Origin: Janibacter endophyticus
GTDB lineage: Bacteria; Actinomycetota; Actinomycetes; Actinomycetales; Dermatophilaceae
DNA: 64,000 nt
Direction: 5' to 3'
Assembly: GCF_016888335.1 (NCBI RefSeq)
Contig: NZ_JAFEJG010000004.1
Coordinates: 558,001 to 622,000, forward strand
The notes under the pieces are model-generated. The model was not told the origin of the DNA, did not search any database, and worked only from the letters and a program-made list of their open reading frames with translations. Made by a program: the position numbers and the translations under genes. This document shows positions 1-8,120 of the stretch, one piece after another (the stretch's first letter is position 1; each line of letters starts with the position of its first letter).

Positions 1-1000
1 GGACGATCATCTTGCCGGTGTTCGCGCCGGCAAGCAGGTCGATGAAGGCCTGCGGCGCCGCGTCGAGCCCCTCGCGCACCGTCTCGTCGGAGGTCAGCCG
101 CCCCTCGGCCAGCCACCCGGCGGCCCGCTCGCGGTACTCGGCCGCGAGGTCGGGGTACTGCCCGACGATGAAACCGCGCAGGGTGAGTCCCTTGCCGATC
201 GCCTGGAAGAGGTTGCGCGGACCAGGGGTCGCCTCGGTCGCGTTGTACTGCGAGATCGCCCCGCACATCGCCACCCGGCCGTGCAGCCGCAGCGCCGAGA
301 TCGCGGCCTCGAGGTGTTCGCCGCCGACGTTGTCGAAGTACACGTCGATACCCTCCGGTGCCGCCGCCTGCAGGCTCTCGCGCACCGGCCCGTCCTTGTA
401 GACGAAGGCGTCGTCGTAGCCGAGCTCGAGCACGCGGGCGACCTTGTCGGCCGTCCCCGCCGAGCCGATGACCCTCGACGCACCGAGCGCCTTGGCGACC
501 TGCCCCGCGATCTGGCCCACCGCGCCGGCCGCCCCGGAGACGAAGACGACATCCCCTTCGCGCATCTCGGCGACTGCTGTCAGGCCGACGTACGCGGTGA
601 CCCCCGGCATCCCGAGGACCCCGAGGTAGGCGGAGTCGGACACGCTCGAGATGTCGACGACCGTCACCCGCGACGCCGGCAGCACCGCGTGCTCGCGCCA
701 ACCGAGCCCGTGCAGGACACGGTCGCCGACGGCCACGTCGGGGGAGCGGGAGGCGAGGACCTCGCCGACCGCACCGCCGTCGAGCGGTGCGTCGAGGGCG
801 AAGGGGGCGACGTAGGACTTCACGTCGTTCATCCGTCCGCGCATGTAGGGGTCGACGGACATCACCGTGTTGCGCACGAGGATCTCGCCGTCGCCGAGCT
901 CGGGCAGCTCGACCTCCTCGAGCCGGAAGTCGGCCGGCGTGGGGGCACCCTGCGGGCGGGCGGCGAGGGCGATGTGGCGGGTGCGGGTCGGCAGGCTCAT
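1..1000 (-). CDS. NADP-dependent MDR oxidoreductase (prostaglandin/curcumin reductase-like), 3' end cut by window edge
   Basis: Zinc-free medium-chain dehydrogenase that would use NADPH to reduce the double bond of enones or enals in the cytosol. The 333 visible residues begin MSLPTRTRHIAL and end at GKMIV, so only a few C-terminal codons are missing. Visible marks are the N-terminal SVDPYMRGRM stretch (about 48-57) typical of the PTGR/CurA subfamily, the nucleotide-binding GAAGAVGQ (156-163) and YFDNVGG further on. The Cys/His zinc ligands of alcohol dehydrogenases are absent. The ATG at 1000 is chosen because homologues start a few residues before this conserved block. It is read alone, diverging from the stress-protein gene at 1242. 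The exact substrate is unknown. Confidence 0.85.
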   Translation of the reverse strand, partial: MSLPTRTRHIALAARPQGAPTPADFRLEEVELPELGDGEILVRNTVMSVDPYMRGRMNDVKSYVAPFALDAPLDGGAVGEVLASRSPDVAVGDRVLHGLGWREHAVLPASRVTVVDISSVSDSAYLGVLGMPGVTAYVGLTAVAEMREGDVVFVSGAAGAVGQIAGQVAKALGASRVIGSAGTADKVARVLELGYDDAFVYKDGPVRESLQAAAPEGIDVYFDNVGGEHLEAAISALRLHGRVAMCGAISQYNATEATPGPRNLFQAIGKGLTLRGFIVGQYPDLAAEYRERAAGWLAEGRLTSDETVREGLDAAPQAFIDLLAGANTGKMIV

Positions 1001-1023
1001 GGGTCGACGATCCCATACCGTGC

Positions 1024-1074
1024 GCACGGGCCAAGGCTCGTACCTCGTCGAGGGGTACGAGCCTTGGCTCGTGC
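1024..1074. repeat. Inverted pair of the GCACGAGCC palindrome family forming a large hairpin
   Basis: Two copies of the 20-nt palindrome GCACGAGCCAAGGCTCGTGC face each other at 1024-1043 and 1055-1074. They can fold into a 21-bp stem with one G/A mismatch and a 9-nt loop. The copy on the right is followed by GAAGGG, as in most family members. It lies between the divergent genes starting at 1000 and 1242. The role is unknown; a REP-like element is the simplest reading. Confidence 0.7.
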
Positions 1075-1241
1075 GAAGGGGGTGGGCGGGCGAGGTGGGG
1101 TGGGGTGAGGGAGGGTCGCGGGGTGGGGGCTGACACCCACCCTCGGTGGGGGTGACGTGCAGATCCGCCTCGCTGGCTGGAGTCACGCGAGCCGCCCGGC
1201 CTAGCGTCGGGTTCAGCAATCGACCTCGACCAACAGGAGTG

Positions 1242-1517
1242 ATGACCATGATCAGCTGGGGAATCATCGGCTGGATCGTCCTGGGCGGCCTCGCCGGCTG
1301 GCTTGCGAGCAAGATCATGAACACCGACGAGCAGCAGGGCATCGTGCTCAACGTCGTCGTCGGCGTCGTGGGTGGCCTCATCGGCGGCTTCCTGCTCAGC
1401 GCGCTGGGCTTCGACGTCGAGGGTGCTGGAGTGATCTTCAGCTTCCTCACCGCGCTGCTCGGAGCGGTGATCCTGCTCTTCATCGTCACGTCGGTGACCG
1501 GTCGCCGCCGCGGCTGA
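1242..1517 (+). CDS. GlsB/YeaQ/YmgE family stress-response membrane protein
   Basis: Small 91-residue integral membrane protein of the transglycosylase-associated (GlsB/YeaQ/YmgE) family, often induced by general stress. Three hydrophobic segments are visible: GIIGWIVLGGLAGWLASKIM (about 6-25), a Gly/Val-rich helix with VVGVVGGLIGGFLL (about 39-52) and a final helix ending LLFIVTSV before the basic tail GRRRG. ATG 1242 is preferred over ATG 1248 because AGGAG at 1235-1239 is near it. The reading frame stays open upstream to 1146 but shows no family similarity there. A perfect 15-bp terminator follows at 1531. The molecular function of the family is not well established. Confidence 0.88.
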   Translation: MTMISWGIIGWIVLGGLAGWLASKIMNTDEQQGIVLNVVVGVVGGLIGGFLLSALGFDVEGAGVIFSFLTALLGAVILLFIVTSVTGRRRG

Positions 1518-1530
1518 CGGTCGATTCGTG

Positions 1531-1564
1531 ACGAGCGCCCCACGCACCCGCGTGGGGCGCTCGT
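1531..1564 (+). terminator. Rho-independent-type hairpin after the GlsB-family gene
   Basis: A perfect 15-bp stem (1531-1545 with 1550-1564) with a 4-nt ACCC loop lies 13 nt after the stop codon. There is no T-tract, as is common for actinobacterial terminators. Confidence 0.8.
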
Positions 1565-1621
1565 GCGTCGGGCCCCGACGGACCAGCCAGAGTGGGCCTG
1601 AACGACGAGGCGAAGGGGGAG

Positions 1622-1732
1622 TGCCGGCATGAGCCTCTTCTGGCGGGGGCGAACCTCCTCGACAAGCTCGGCATGCGTGACCGGGTCGAGCTGACGCGTT
1701 ACGCCATCCGGATCGGGCTCATCGAGGCCTGA
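1622..1732 (+). pseudogene. C-terminal remnant of a LuxR/NarL-type response regulator
   Basis: The frame ending at the TGA at 1730-1732 reads NLLDKLGMRDRVELTRYAIR then IGLIEA. This is the recognition helix and tail of a GerE/LuxR DNA-binding domain (family pattern: KLGxRDRVxxxxYAxxxGL). Nothing upstream in any frame restores the receiver domain or the first half of the helix-turn-helix, and no start codon suits so short a piece. I infer a decayed gene end left by a deletion. It is flanked by a terminator on the left and palindromic repeats on the right. Confidence 0.6.
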
Positions 1733-1740
1733 GCCGGGTA

Positions 1741-1795
1741 GGAGCCTTGGCTCGTGCGAAGGGATTGGGCAGGAGCCTTGGCTCGTGCGAAGGGG
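1741..1795 (+). repeat. Tandem direct repeat of the palindrome family (two copies, 31-nt period)
   Basis: A 24-nt unit beginning AGGAGCCTTGGCTCGTGCG and ending GAAGGG occurs identically at 1741-1764 and 1772-1795. Each copy is a slightly imperfect member of the GCACGAGCC palindrome family in reverse orientation. With the terminator at 1531 and the LuxR remnant at 1622, it fills the 305-nt gap before the NYN gene. Confidence 0.75.
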
Positions 1796-1822
1796 TGGGG
1801 GCGGGGGTGGCAGGGTGGGCCC

Positions 1823-2938
1823 ATGAGGTCCTACTGCGCGGTCCACGTCGACGTCGGCTACCTGCTCGCCTCGGCTGCGACCTACGTCACCGGCAGCTCG
1901 CTGCGCCGCGGCGTCACCGTCGAGTACCCGACGCTCATCGCCCGCCTCGTCGAGCAGGCCGAGACCTCCTCGGGGCTCCCGCTGCTGCGGGTGAACTGGT
2001 ACGACTCGGGCGCGCGGCCGGGTGGTCAGCCGGACTTCCAGCAGGAGGAGATCGGCCTGCTGCCCGGGGTCAAGCTGCGCCTCGGTCGCCTGTCGTACTC
2101 CGGCGACCAGAAGGGCGTCGACATCCGGATCGGCCTGGACCTCGCGATCCAGGGGCGCAACCGGGTCGCCGACGTCGTCTACCTCGTCTCCGGCGACGAC
2201 GACCTCACCGAGGCGGTCGAGGAGGCGCAGAGCCACGGCGTCCAGGTCATCCTCCTCGCCGTGCCCGACCACCAGGGCCGTCCGCACGGCGTCGCCAAGC
2301 ACCTGCGCCGCGAGGTCGACGGCCTGCTGCTCATCGACGCCGAGACGATCGCGGCGACCGTCCGCTCGGTCGCGATCCCCGACGAGCTCATCCCGGAGGA
2401 CCCCGACGCGGAGCCGACCGCGGAGCCGGGGGAGGACGAGGTCGCCTCTCCCACCGGCCCGCCGGCGGAGGAGCCCACTGTCGAGGCGAAGGGGGAGCAG
2501 CCCCCTTCGCCTTCCGTGCCGGCACCCCCGGCCGAACCCACCCCGGCCGCCGGGGCTCCCCCGACGCCCGGGCCCACCCCCTCGTCCGGGGCGCCGGCCG
2601 GACCCAGCCCGGCCGTCTTCGCCCGGCGGAAGGCGACCACTCTCGTGCTCCCCGGCGCCGACGTCATGGAGGAGGTGCCCTTCGACCCCGAGGTCGGGGT
2701 GACCGCCGACCTCGTCGACGGCGTCGCCAAGCAGCTCGTCGCGTCGTGGTGCGCCACGTCGACGCCGGCCCAGCTCGCCACCCTGCGCGACTCGCGGCCG
2801 GCGATCCCCGCCGAGCTCGACCGGGCGCTGCTCATGGACCTCGCCTCGCGCAGCCAGGGCGCGCACCTCTCCGACGAGGTGCGTCAGCACCTGCGCGACC
2901 GCTTCTGGGTGCACGTCAGCCGCGTCCGCATGGAGTGA
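1823..2938 (+). CDS. NYN domain-containing protein (PIN-like putative ribonuclease)
   Basis: 371 residues. The N-terminal 190 residues form a NYN (LabA/YacP-like, PIN-fold) domain: a first acidic residue in HVDVGY (D10), KGVDIRIGLDL (D100, D106) and VSGDDDL (D125-D127), the usual metal-binding acids of this nuclease fold. A Pro/Ala/Glu-rich linker (about 200-290) leads to a conserved C-terminal segment of some 80 residues of unknown function. The family generally cleaves RNA; the target here is unknown. ATG 1823 was chosen because MRSYCAVHVDVG is the start of the conserved domain, while the codons upstream come from the repeat at 1741. It appears to be a single-gene unit. Confidence 0.82.
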   Translation: MRSYCAVHVDVGYLLASAATYVTGSSLRRGVTVEYPTLIARLVEQAETSSGLPLLRVNWYDSGARPGGQPDFQQEEIGLLPGVKLRLGRLSYSGDQKGVDIRIGLDLAIQGRNRVADVVYLVSGDDDLTEAVEEAQSHGVQVILLAVPDHQGRPHGVAKHLRREVDGLLLIDAETIAATVRSVAIPDELIPEDPDAEPTAEPGEDEVASPTGPPAEEPTVEAKGEQPPSPSVPAPPAEPTPAAGAPPTPGPTPSSGAPAGPSPAVFARRKATTLVLPGADVMEEVPFDPEVGVTADLVDGVAKQLVASWCATSTPAQLATLRDSRPAIPAELDRALLMDLASRSQGAHLSDEVRQHLRDRFWVHVSRVRME

Positions 2939-2985
2939 GTTCTGCCGCGCGCAACACGATCACCGTGCCCGGTCGGTGCGCGTGC

Positions 2986-3732
2986 TCAGCTCGTACGGTG
3001 CACCTTGTGCGCGGCGGCCTGGGCGAGCGGGCGGACGGTCAGCTTGTCGATGTTGACGTGGTGCGGCAGGCCCGCGACCCACGAGACGCACTCGGCAATG
3101 TCCTCCTGGGTGAGCGGCTCCTCGACCCCGGCGTAGACGGCGTCGGCCTTGGCCTCGTCCCCGTCGAAGCGCACGAGCGCGAACTCGTCCGAGCGCACCA
3201 TGCCCGGCGCGATGTCGCACACCCGCACCGGCTCGCCGTTGAGCTCGAGCCGCAGCGCGTCGCTCATCGCGCTCTCGGCGGCCTTGGCGCCGCAGTAGCC
3301 CGCACCGCCCTCGTAGGTGACCTGCCCGGCGACCGAGGTGATCGTGACGATCGTGCCGCGCCCCGCCCGCAGCGCCGGCAGCAACGCCTGGGTGACCGCC
3401 GCCGTCCCGAGGACGTTGGTCTCGTACATGTCCCGCCAGCGCTGCAGGTCCGAGGTCACCACCGGCTCGAGCCCGAAGGCGCCGCCCGCGTTGTTCACGA
3501 GCAGGGCCACCTCGGGGCCGGCCGCCTCCGCGAGGGCTGCGACGTCGTCCCCCTTCGTCACGTCGCAGGTCACCGCCCGGCCACCGATCTCGGCCGCGAG
3601 GGCCTCCACCCGATCGGTCCGGCGGGCCGCGACGACCACGTCGTAGCCGTCGGCCGCGAGCCGCTGCGCGCACGCCCTGCCGATCCCGCTGCTCGCCCCG
3701 GTCACGACCGCCACACCACGAGAGCTGCTCAT
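2986..3732 (-). CDS. SDR family NAD(P)-dependent oxidoreductase (YdfG-like)
   Basis: Classical short-chain dehydrogenase of 248 residues. It shows the cofactor motif TGASSGIG (11-18), NNAG (80-83), the catalytic Ser near 133 in ITSVAG and the YxxxK pair Tyr146/Lys150 in GYCGAK. AARRTDR after the second strand suggests NADP. The C-terminal part (DIAPGMVRSDEF, EDIAECVSWVAGLP, NIDKLTVRP) matches the YdfG/serine 3-dehydrogenase-like branch, which acts on 3-hydroxy acids. The real substrate cannot be read from sequence. It lies just downstream of, but separate from, the M50 peptidase gene at 3758. Confidence 0.87.
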   Translation of the reverse strand: MSSSRGVAVVTGASSGIGRACAQRLAADGYDVVVAARRTDRVEALAAEIGGRAVTCDVTKGDDVAALAEAAGPEVALLVNNAGGAFGLEPVVTSDLQRWRDMYETNVLGTAAVTQALLPALRAGRGTIVTITSVAGQVTYEGGAGYCGAKAAESAMSDALRLELNGEPVRVCDIAPGMVRSDEFALVRFDGDEAKADAVYAGVEEPLTQEDIAECVSWVAGLPHHVNIDKLTVRPLAQAAAHKVHRTS

Positions 3733-3757
3733 GAGAGCGAGCCTACGACGGTGACGC

Positions 3758-4462
3758 TCAGCCCCAGGCGGCGATCAGCTCGCTCACGGCGAGCCACGTC
3801 GCCCCCGCGCACACCAGGACGAAGCTGCCCTGCCACAGCGCGCTCGGCAGCCCCGTGAGCCGGGCGAGCGCCCCCGCGTCGCTGCGCGGGTCCCGGCGGC
3901 CGAGGACCGCGCCGAGATGGCGCCACGCCCCGACGAGCAGGAGCAGCCCGACCCCCACGACGACGTGTTGCTGCACGCGGTCGTCGCGCCACCACCACAT
4001 CGCCCCGGCGGCAGCGAGGGCCGCCAGGACGACTGCCAGGGTAAGCAGCGAGCGGACGTAGAGGAGCGCCACGAGCAGCACGAGGAGCGTGAGGGTGAGC
4101 AGGGGCGCAGCCCAACCCCGTGCACCGGCGAGCACGAGCAGCGCGCCGACGACCGCCGGCACGGGGTAGCCCGCCCACGTCGTCGCCACCATGCCCGGCC
4201 CCTTCGGCCGTCCGACGGTGACGGCGTGCCCCGACATGTCCCGCCGGAGGACGAAGCCGGTGAACCGTCGGCCCACCGCGACCCCGGCACCTGCGTGCCC
4301 GAGCTCGTGGACGAGCGTCACGGCGAGCCGCAGCACCCGCCACGCCGGAGCCCAGCCGACAGCCACGGCGGTGAGCGCGAGCACCACGAGCACCCCGGCG
4401 GGGGTGAGCAGCTCGGTCCGCCCCGCCGGGGACCACCGGATCACGACGTCGGAGAGGTCCAT
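3758..4462 (-). CDS. M50 family membrane zinc metallopeptidase
   Basis: 234-residue membrane protein with the zinc motif HELGH (residues 52-56) inside a hydrophobic segment, typical of M50 intramembrane peptidases (M50B-like). At least five further hydrophobic stretches follow, for instance VVGALLVLAGARGWAAPLL and LLTLAVVLAALAAAG. The usual second motif with a catalytic Asp is not obvious, so activity is inferred. It diverges from the DUF2804 gene at 4534 across about 70 nt. What it cleaves is unknown. Confidence 0.75.
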   Translation of the reverse strand: MDLSDVVIRWSPAGRTELLTPAGVLVVLALTAVAVGWAPAWRVLRLAVTLVHELGHAGAGVAVGRRFTGFVLRRDMSGHAVTVGRPKGPGMVATTWAGYPVPAVVGALLVLAGARGWAAPLLTLTLLVLLVALLYVRSLLTLAVVLAALAAAGAMWWWRDDRVQQHVVVGVGLLLLVGAWRHLGAVLGRRDPRSDAGALARLTGLPSALWQGSFVLVCAGATWLAVSELIAAWG

Positions 4463-4533
4463 CGCCTGGACAGTAGGTGCTTGACCTGGGACCCGACCGC
4501 CGATCCGCCGGGCGACGTGCCACGATGCGGTCC

Positions 4534-5508
4534 ATGCCTCTCGAGCGTGAGCTGACCGAGCCGGTCGACCTGGCCCGTGGCCGCCACCTCAATCGCGACG
4601 CCGTCGGCTGGTCACGCACGCCCGTGCACCGCACCGAGATCAGCGGCTGGGGGCGCACCAAGCGCTGGGAGTACTGGGGCATCGTCACCGACACCCACGT
4701 CGTCGGTCTCGTCGTCGCGAGCCTGGACTACCTCGCCACCGCCTCGGTCTACGTCCTCGACCGGGAGACCAAGGAGGAGTGGGTACGCGACGGCCTCTCC
4801 CCCTTCGCCCGACCCGAGCTGAGCGACGTCCCCGGCGACGGGTCCGCCCGCCTCTCCGCCGGCGGGGTGACCATCGAGATCACCGAGGGGGACGGGACCA
4901 CCGCGATCAGCCTCGAGGCGAAGGGGGTCCGCCTCGCCGTCGACGTCGAGCGGGACGGCAGCGACTCGCTGAGCGTCGTCGTGCCGTGGAGCGAGCGGCT
5001 CTTCCAGATGACGACGAAGGACCTCGCCAACCGGGTGACCGGCACGCTCACCCTCGACGGCACCGAGCACGCCGTCGACGGCTGGGCGGTGCTCGACCGC
5101 GGTCGCGGCCGCTGGCCCTACCGGAACACGTGGAACTGGGGCGCCGGCAGCGGCGTCGTCCACGGGCAGCGCGTCGCGGTCCAGGTCGGTGGCCGGTGGA
5201 CCGACGGCACCGGCTCGACGGAGAACGCCGTCTTCGTCGACGGGCGCGCGCACAAGATCAGCGAGGACCTCGAGTGGGCCTACGACCGCAAGGACTGGGG
5301 GGCGGGCTGGCGGGTGCTCGGCAAGGACGTGGCGCTGACCTTCCGCCCCTTCCACGTCCGGCACGCGGTGACCGAGGCGGGCGTGGTGGCCATCAAGACG
5401 CACCAGGCCTTCGGCCACTGGGGCGGGACGGTGATCCTCGAGGACGGCACGCCGCAGCAGATCCAGGGCCTCGTCGGGTGGGCCGAGGAGTGCCGCAACC
5501 GCTGGTGA
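4534..5508 (+). CDS. DUF2804 domain-containing protein
   Basis: 324 residues matching the DUF2804 family throughout. It opens with RELTEPVDLARGRHLNRDAV and has many tryptophan-rich beta-type stretches such as GWGRTKRWEYWGIVTD, RWPYRNTWNWGAGSG and AYDRKDWGAGWRV. The overall beta-rich pattern resembles lipocalin-like or AttH-like folds, but no enzymatic activity is known. Met at 4525 is an alternative start in the same frame; 4534 places the conserved block at the N-terminus. No partner gene is obvious. A palindromic repeat follows the stop. Confidence 0.75.
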   Translation: MPLERELTEPVDLARGRHLNRDAVGWSRTPVHRTEISGWGRTKRWEYWGIVTDTHVVGLVVASLDYLATASVYVLDRETKEEWVRDGLSPFARPELSDVPGDGSARLSAGGVTIEITEGDGTTAISLEAKGVRLAVDVERDGSDSLSVVVPWSERLFQMTTKDLANRVTGTLTLDGTEHAVDGWAVLDRGRGRWPYRNTWNWGAGSGVVHGQRVAVQVGGRWTDGTGSTENAVFVDGRAHKISEDLEWAYDRKDWGAGWRVLGKDVALTFRPFHVRHAVTEAGVVAIKTHQAFGHWGGTVILEDGTPQQIQGLVGWAEECRNRW

Positions 5509-5523
5509 CCTCCCTCCTTCTTC

Positions 5524-5543
5524 GCACGAGCCAAGGCTCGTGC
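5524..5543. repeat. Palindromic intergenic repeat, single perfect copy
   Basis: An exact GCACGAGCCAAGGCTCGTGC sits between the DUF2804 gene and arsC, preceded by TTC. It belongs to the family described at 1024. Confidence 0.7.
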
Positions 5544-5572
5544 CGGCGGCGCGGGCGTGCGAGGGTTGGGTC

Positions 5573-5926
5573 ATGGCTGACGTGACCCTGCTCCACAACC
5601 CGCGGTGCTCGACCTCGCGGCACGCCCTCGAGGTCATCGAGGGCACGGATGTCGCCGCGGACGTCGTGCAGTACCTCAAGAACCCGCTCGACGAGGCGGC
5701 CTTGCGCGACCTCATCGGCAAGCTCGAGGACCCGGTGACTGATCTCGTGCGCCGCGACCCCTACTTCAAGGATCAGGGGCTGACCGACGACGACGTGCAG
5801 ACGGACGACCAGGTCGTCGCCGTGCTGCTCGAGCACCCGCGCCTGCTCCAGCGCCCCGTGATCATCCGGGGTGAGCGCGCCATCATCGGCCGCCCCAAGG
5901 ACCGCGTCGCCGAGTTCGTCAGCTGA
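5573..5926 (+). CDS. arsC: ArsC family arsenate reductase (glutaredoxin type)
   Basis: 117-residue thioredoxin-fold protein. The active-site signature HNPRCSTSR (8-16) is the H-X3-C-X3-R motif of glutaredoxin-dependent arsenate reductases, with the nucleophilic Cys at 12. The second conserved block RPVIIRGERAIIGRP near the C-terminus supplies the anion-binding arginines. The family reduces arsenate to arsenite with glutathione or mycothiol and glutaredoxin, but close paralogues (YffB, Spx) have other roles. There are no ars neighbours (no ArsB, ArsR or Acr3), so an arsenic role is only probable. It is convergent with yaaA. Confidence 0.8.
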   Translation: MADVTLLHNPRCSTSRHALEVIEGTDVAADVVQYLKNPLDEAALRDLIGKLEDPVTDLVRRDPYFKDQGLTDDDVQTDDQVVAVLLEHPRLLQRPVIIRGERAIIGRPKDRVAEFVS

Positions 5927-5929
5927 CTA

Positions 5930-5969
5930 CCGATGTCTGGCAATGTCTCGCGCATACGCTAGACATCGG
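5930..5969. terminator. Possible bidirectional terminator hairpin between arsC and yaaA
   Basis: CCGATGTCT (5930-5938) pairs with AGACATCGG (5961-5969) as a 9-bp stem with a 22-nt loop, placed between two convergent genes. The right arm is part of a 15-mer shared with the promoter region of the ATPase gene at 31730 (see findings), so a different role is possible. Confidence 0.4.
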
Positions 5970-5990
5970 GATAATCCACGATCGTCCCCC

Positions 5991-6009
5991 GCTCGAGCCA
6001 AGGCTCCTG
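5991..6009. repeat. Degenerate copy of the GCACGAGCC palindrome
   Basis: GCTCGAGCCAAGGCTCCTG matches the family core GAGCCAAGGCTC, but its outer arms no longer pair. It ends against the stop codon of yaaA. Confidence 0.5.
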
Positions 6010-6792
6010 TCAGCCGGGAGAGCGGCGGAAGACCGGCTCGTCCTGCGTCGAGAGCTCCGGCTGGTACCGGTAGCCCGCCCCGTCGAAGTCCTGCAGCGCC
6101 CGCACCGAGCGCACCCGGTGCTGCACCATCCACGCCGCCATCTCGCCGCGCGCCCGCTTGGCGTTGAAGGAGATGACCTTCCACGCACCTGACCTCGCCT
6201 TGTCCTCGAAGCGGGGGGAGACCATTCGGGCGTCGAGCTCGTCGAGGTCCACGGCGCCCGAGTACTCCTGCGAGGCGAGGTTGACGATCACCGCGGGGCC
6301 GGGCGACTCGGCGAGGTCGGCTGCGAGCTGCTCGGTGATCCGGTGGCCCCACCACGCGTAGAGGGAGTCGCCGCGGTCGGTCGCCAGGCGCGTGCCCATC
6401 TCGAGCCGGTAGGGCTGCATGAGGTCGAGCGGGCGCAGCACCCCGTAGAGCCCGGAGAGGATCCGGACCGTCTTCTGCGCCTCGGTGAGGTCGCGGGCGT
6501 CGAAGCGCTCGCGGGCGTCCATGCCCCGGTAGACGTCGCCGTCGAAGGTCCAGAGCGCGGGGCGAGCGTTCGTGAGGTCGAAGGGGGTGGAGAAGCTCTC
6601 GTAGCGCTCGGCGTTGAGCTCCCCGATCTCGGCCGAGACGTGCATGAGATCGCTGATCTCCTCCGGCGACTTCGTGCGCATCACCTCGACGAGCGTGGTG
6701 GCCTCGTCGAGCAGCCGCGGCTGCGTGTGCCTGCGCGAGGGCAGCTTCGAGTCGAGGTCGAGGGACTTCGCGGGGGAGAGCAGGGCGAGCAC
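6010..6792 (-). CDS. yaaA: Peroxide stress protein YaaA (DUF328/UPF0246)
   Basis: 260 residues, full length for the YaaA family. Diagnostic segments are the N-terminal LLSPAKSLD, the central GLYGVLRPLDLMQPYRLEMG, then LYAWWGHRIT, VNLASQEYS and the late VISFNAKRARGEMAAWMV. In E. coli YaaA binds DNA and limits iron-driven oxidative damage under peroxide; that role is taken from the family. The ATG at 6792 begins the conserved MLALLSPAKS. It is a monocistronic unit convergent with arsC. Confidence 0.93.
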   Translation of the reverse strand: MLALLSPAKSLDLDSKLPSRRHTQPRLLDEATTLVEVMRTKSPEEISDLMHVSAEIGELNAERYESFSTPFDLTNARPALWTFDGDVYRGMDARERFDARDLTEAQKTVRILSGLYGVLRPLDLMQPYRLEMGTRLATDRGDSLYAWWGHRITEQLAADLAESPGPAVIVNLASQEYSGAVDLDELDARMVSPRFEDKARSGAWKVISFNAKRARGEMAAWMVQHRVRSVRALQDFDGAGYRYQPELSTQDEPVFRRSPG

Positions 6793-6829
6793 CCTCCGAA
6801 ACTACCGGAGGTGCCGTGCGCTGCCGGGG

Positions 6830-7125
6830 TCAGTCGCCCGCGGTCGCGAACATCCAGCGTCCGTCTTCGGCGATCCCCACGCGGTAGCCGAGGTATCCCT
6901 CGGCCCGGCGCATCGTCTGCGCCACGGTGCGCGCGCTCGGGGAGCTCCTCGGCGCGCTGGAGCAGTGCGGTGACCTCGGTGCTGCTGCACGTCGCCGGGT
7001 CCCGCTCACCGGTGCCCGCGAACGTCGAGGGCGGGGTCGACCCTGTCGGCGTCGCGGAGGCGGGGGGCGCGCTCGTCCTCGAGACCGCCGTGGAGGTGAC
7101 CGTGGGCCGGCTGCCGCTCGGACTG
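6830..7125 (-). pseudogene. Remnant of a secreted or lipoprotein-like gene, frameshifted and without its start
   Basis: On the minus strand one frame reads a Ser/Thr/Pro-rich linker (SPSGSRPTVTSTAVSRTSAP) followed by DPATCSSTEVTALLQRAEEL up to about 6925. A second frame continues sensibly as RTVAQTMRRAEGYLGYRVG and IAEDGRWMFATAGD to the TGA at 6830-6832. A two-base loss in the GCGCGCG run near 6925-6930 would join them. An in-frame stop closes the N-terminal side just above 7125 and no start codon or signal peptide remains. The low-complexity linker before a small folded domain resembles actinobacterial cell-surface proteins, but I cannot name a family. It fills the 389-nt gap between yaaA and xth. 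Confidence 0.45.
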
Positions 7126-7181
7126 ATGCCCCCTCAGACGCCGCTGCGCGGCGGTCGGTCCGGTGCGCGACAATCGACCAG

Positions 7182-8120
7182 GTGAGCTCCCCCCTGCGCA
7201 TCGCCTCCTACAACGTCAACGGGATCCGGGCCGCCCACCGTCGCGGGTTCGGGTCGTGGATGGCCCGACGGGACCCCGACGTCGTCGCGCTCCAGGAGGT
7301 CCGGGCGCCCTCCGACCAGGTGCCCGCCGGCGTCTTCGAGCCGCTGCACGCCACTTACGAGCCCGGCCACATCCCCGGCCGCAACGGCGTCGCGATCCTC
7401 ACCCGGGTCGCCCCCGCGGCGGTGCGCACGTGGGACGGCGAGGCGATCCACTACGCCCCCGGGCACGACCCGGTCCGCGTCCAGGCCCCCTTCGGCACGA
7501 TGGCGCGCGGCATGTCGCGGTACGCGAGCGAGGGGCGCTACGTCGAGGTCGACCTCGCGGACGCCCCGCTGACCGTCGCCTCCCTCTACCTGCCGAAGGG
7601 GGGTCTGCCGGCCGAGCTGCAGAAGCCGGGCCGGATGCGGGAGGCCCCGGACGGCGGGGCGAAGTTCGCCCGCAAGATGCACTTCATGGACGCCTTCGCC
7701 CGGCAGGTCGCGCGCTCCCGCAAGGCCGCGCTCGCTGCCGGGCGGGAGTTCCTGCTCATGGGCGACCTCAACATCGCCCACCTCACCCACGACGTGCGCA
7801 ACTGGCGCCGCTCGCACCAGGCCGAGGGGTTCCTGCCCGTCGAGCGGGAGTGGATCGACGCGCTCATCGGGCCGCGCACGCTCGTCGACGTCCTGCGCCG
7901 CCACGTCGGGGAGGTCGACGGCCCGTACTCGTGGTGGTCGTGGATGGGGCAGGCCTTCACCAACGACGTCGGCTGGCGCATCGACTACCACCTCGCGACC
8001 CCGCGGTTGGCCCGGTGCGCGGTGGAGGCAGGCGTGGACCGTGAGCCGTCGTACGAGGAGCGGGTGAGCGACCACGCCCCGGTCGTCGTCGACTACGACC
8101 TGGGAGGTCTGGCCCGATGA
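7182..8120 (+). CDS. xth: Exodeoxyribonuclease III (AP endonuclease)
   Basis: 312-residue EEP-superfamily nuclease that cuts DNA at abasic sites and removes 3' blocking groups in base excision repair. Catalytic landmarks: ASYNVNGIRA (Asn at 11), VALQEVRAP (Glu39, metal ligand), MGDLNIAH (Asp/Asn pair), TNDVGWRIDYHL and the terminal SDHAPVVVDY (Asp-His). It starts at GTG 7182, placing RIASYNVNGIR close to the N-terminus as in homologues. The stop overlaps the ATG of the next gene (ATGA), so the OYE gene is probably translationally coupled. Confidence 0.93.
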   Translation: MSSPLRIASYNVNGIRAAHRRGFGSWMARRDPDVVALQEVRAPSDQVPAGVFEPLHATYEPGHIPGRNGVAILTRVAPAAVRTWDGEAIHYAPGHDPVRVQAPFGTMARGMSRYASEGRYVEVDLADAPLTVASLYLPKGGLPAELQKPGRMREAPDGGAKFARKMHFMDAFARQVARSRKAALAAGREFLLMGDLNIAHLTHDVRNWRRSHQAEGFLPVEREWIDALIGPRTLVDVLRRHVGEVDGPYSWWSWMGQAFTNDVGWRIDYHLATPRLARCAVEAGVDREPSYEERVSDHAPVVVDYDLGGLAR

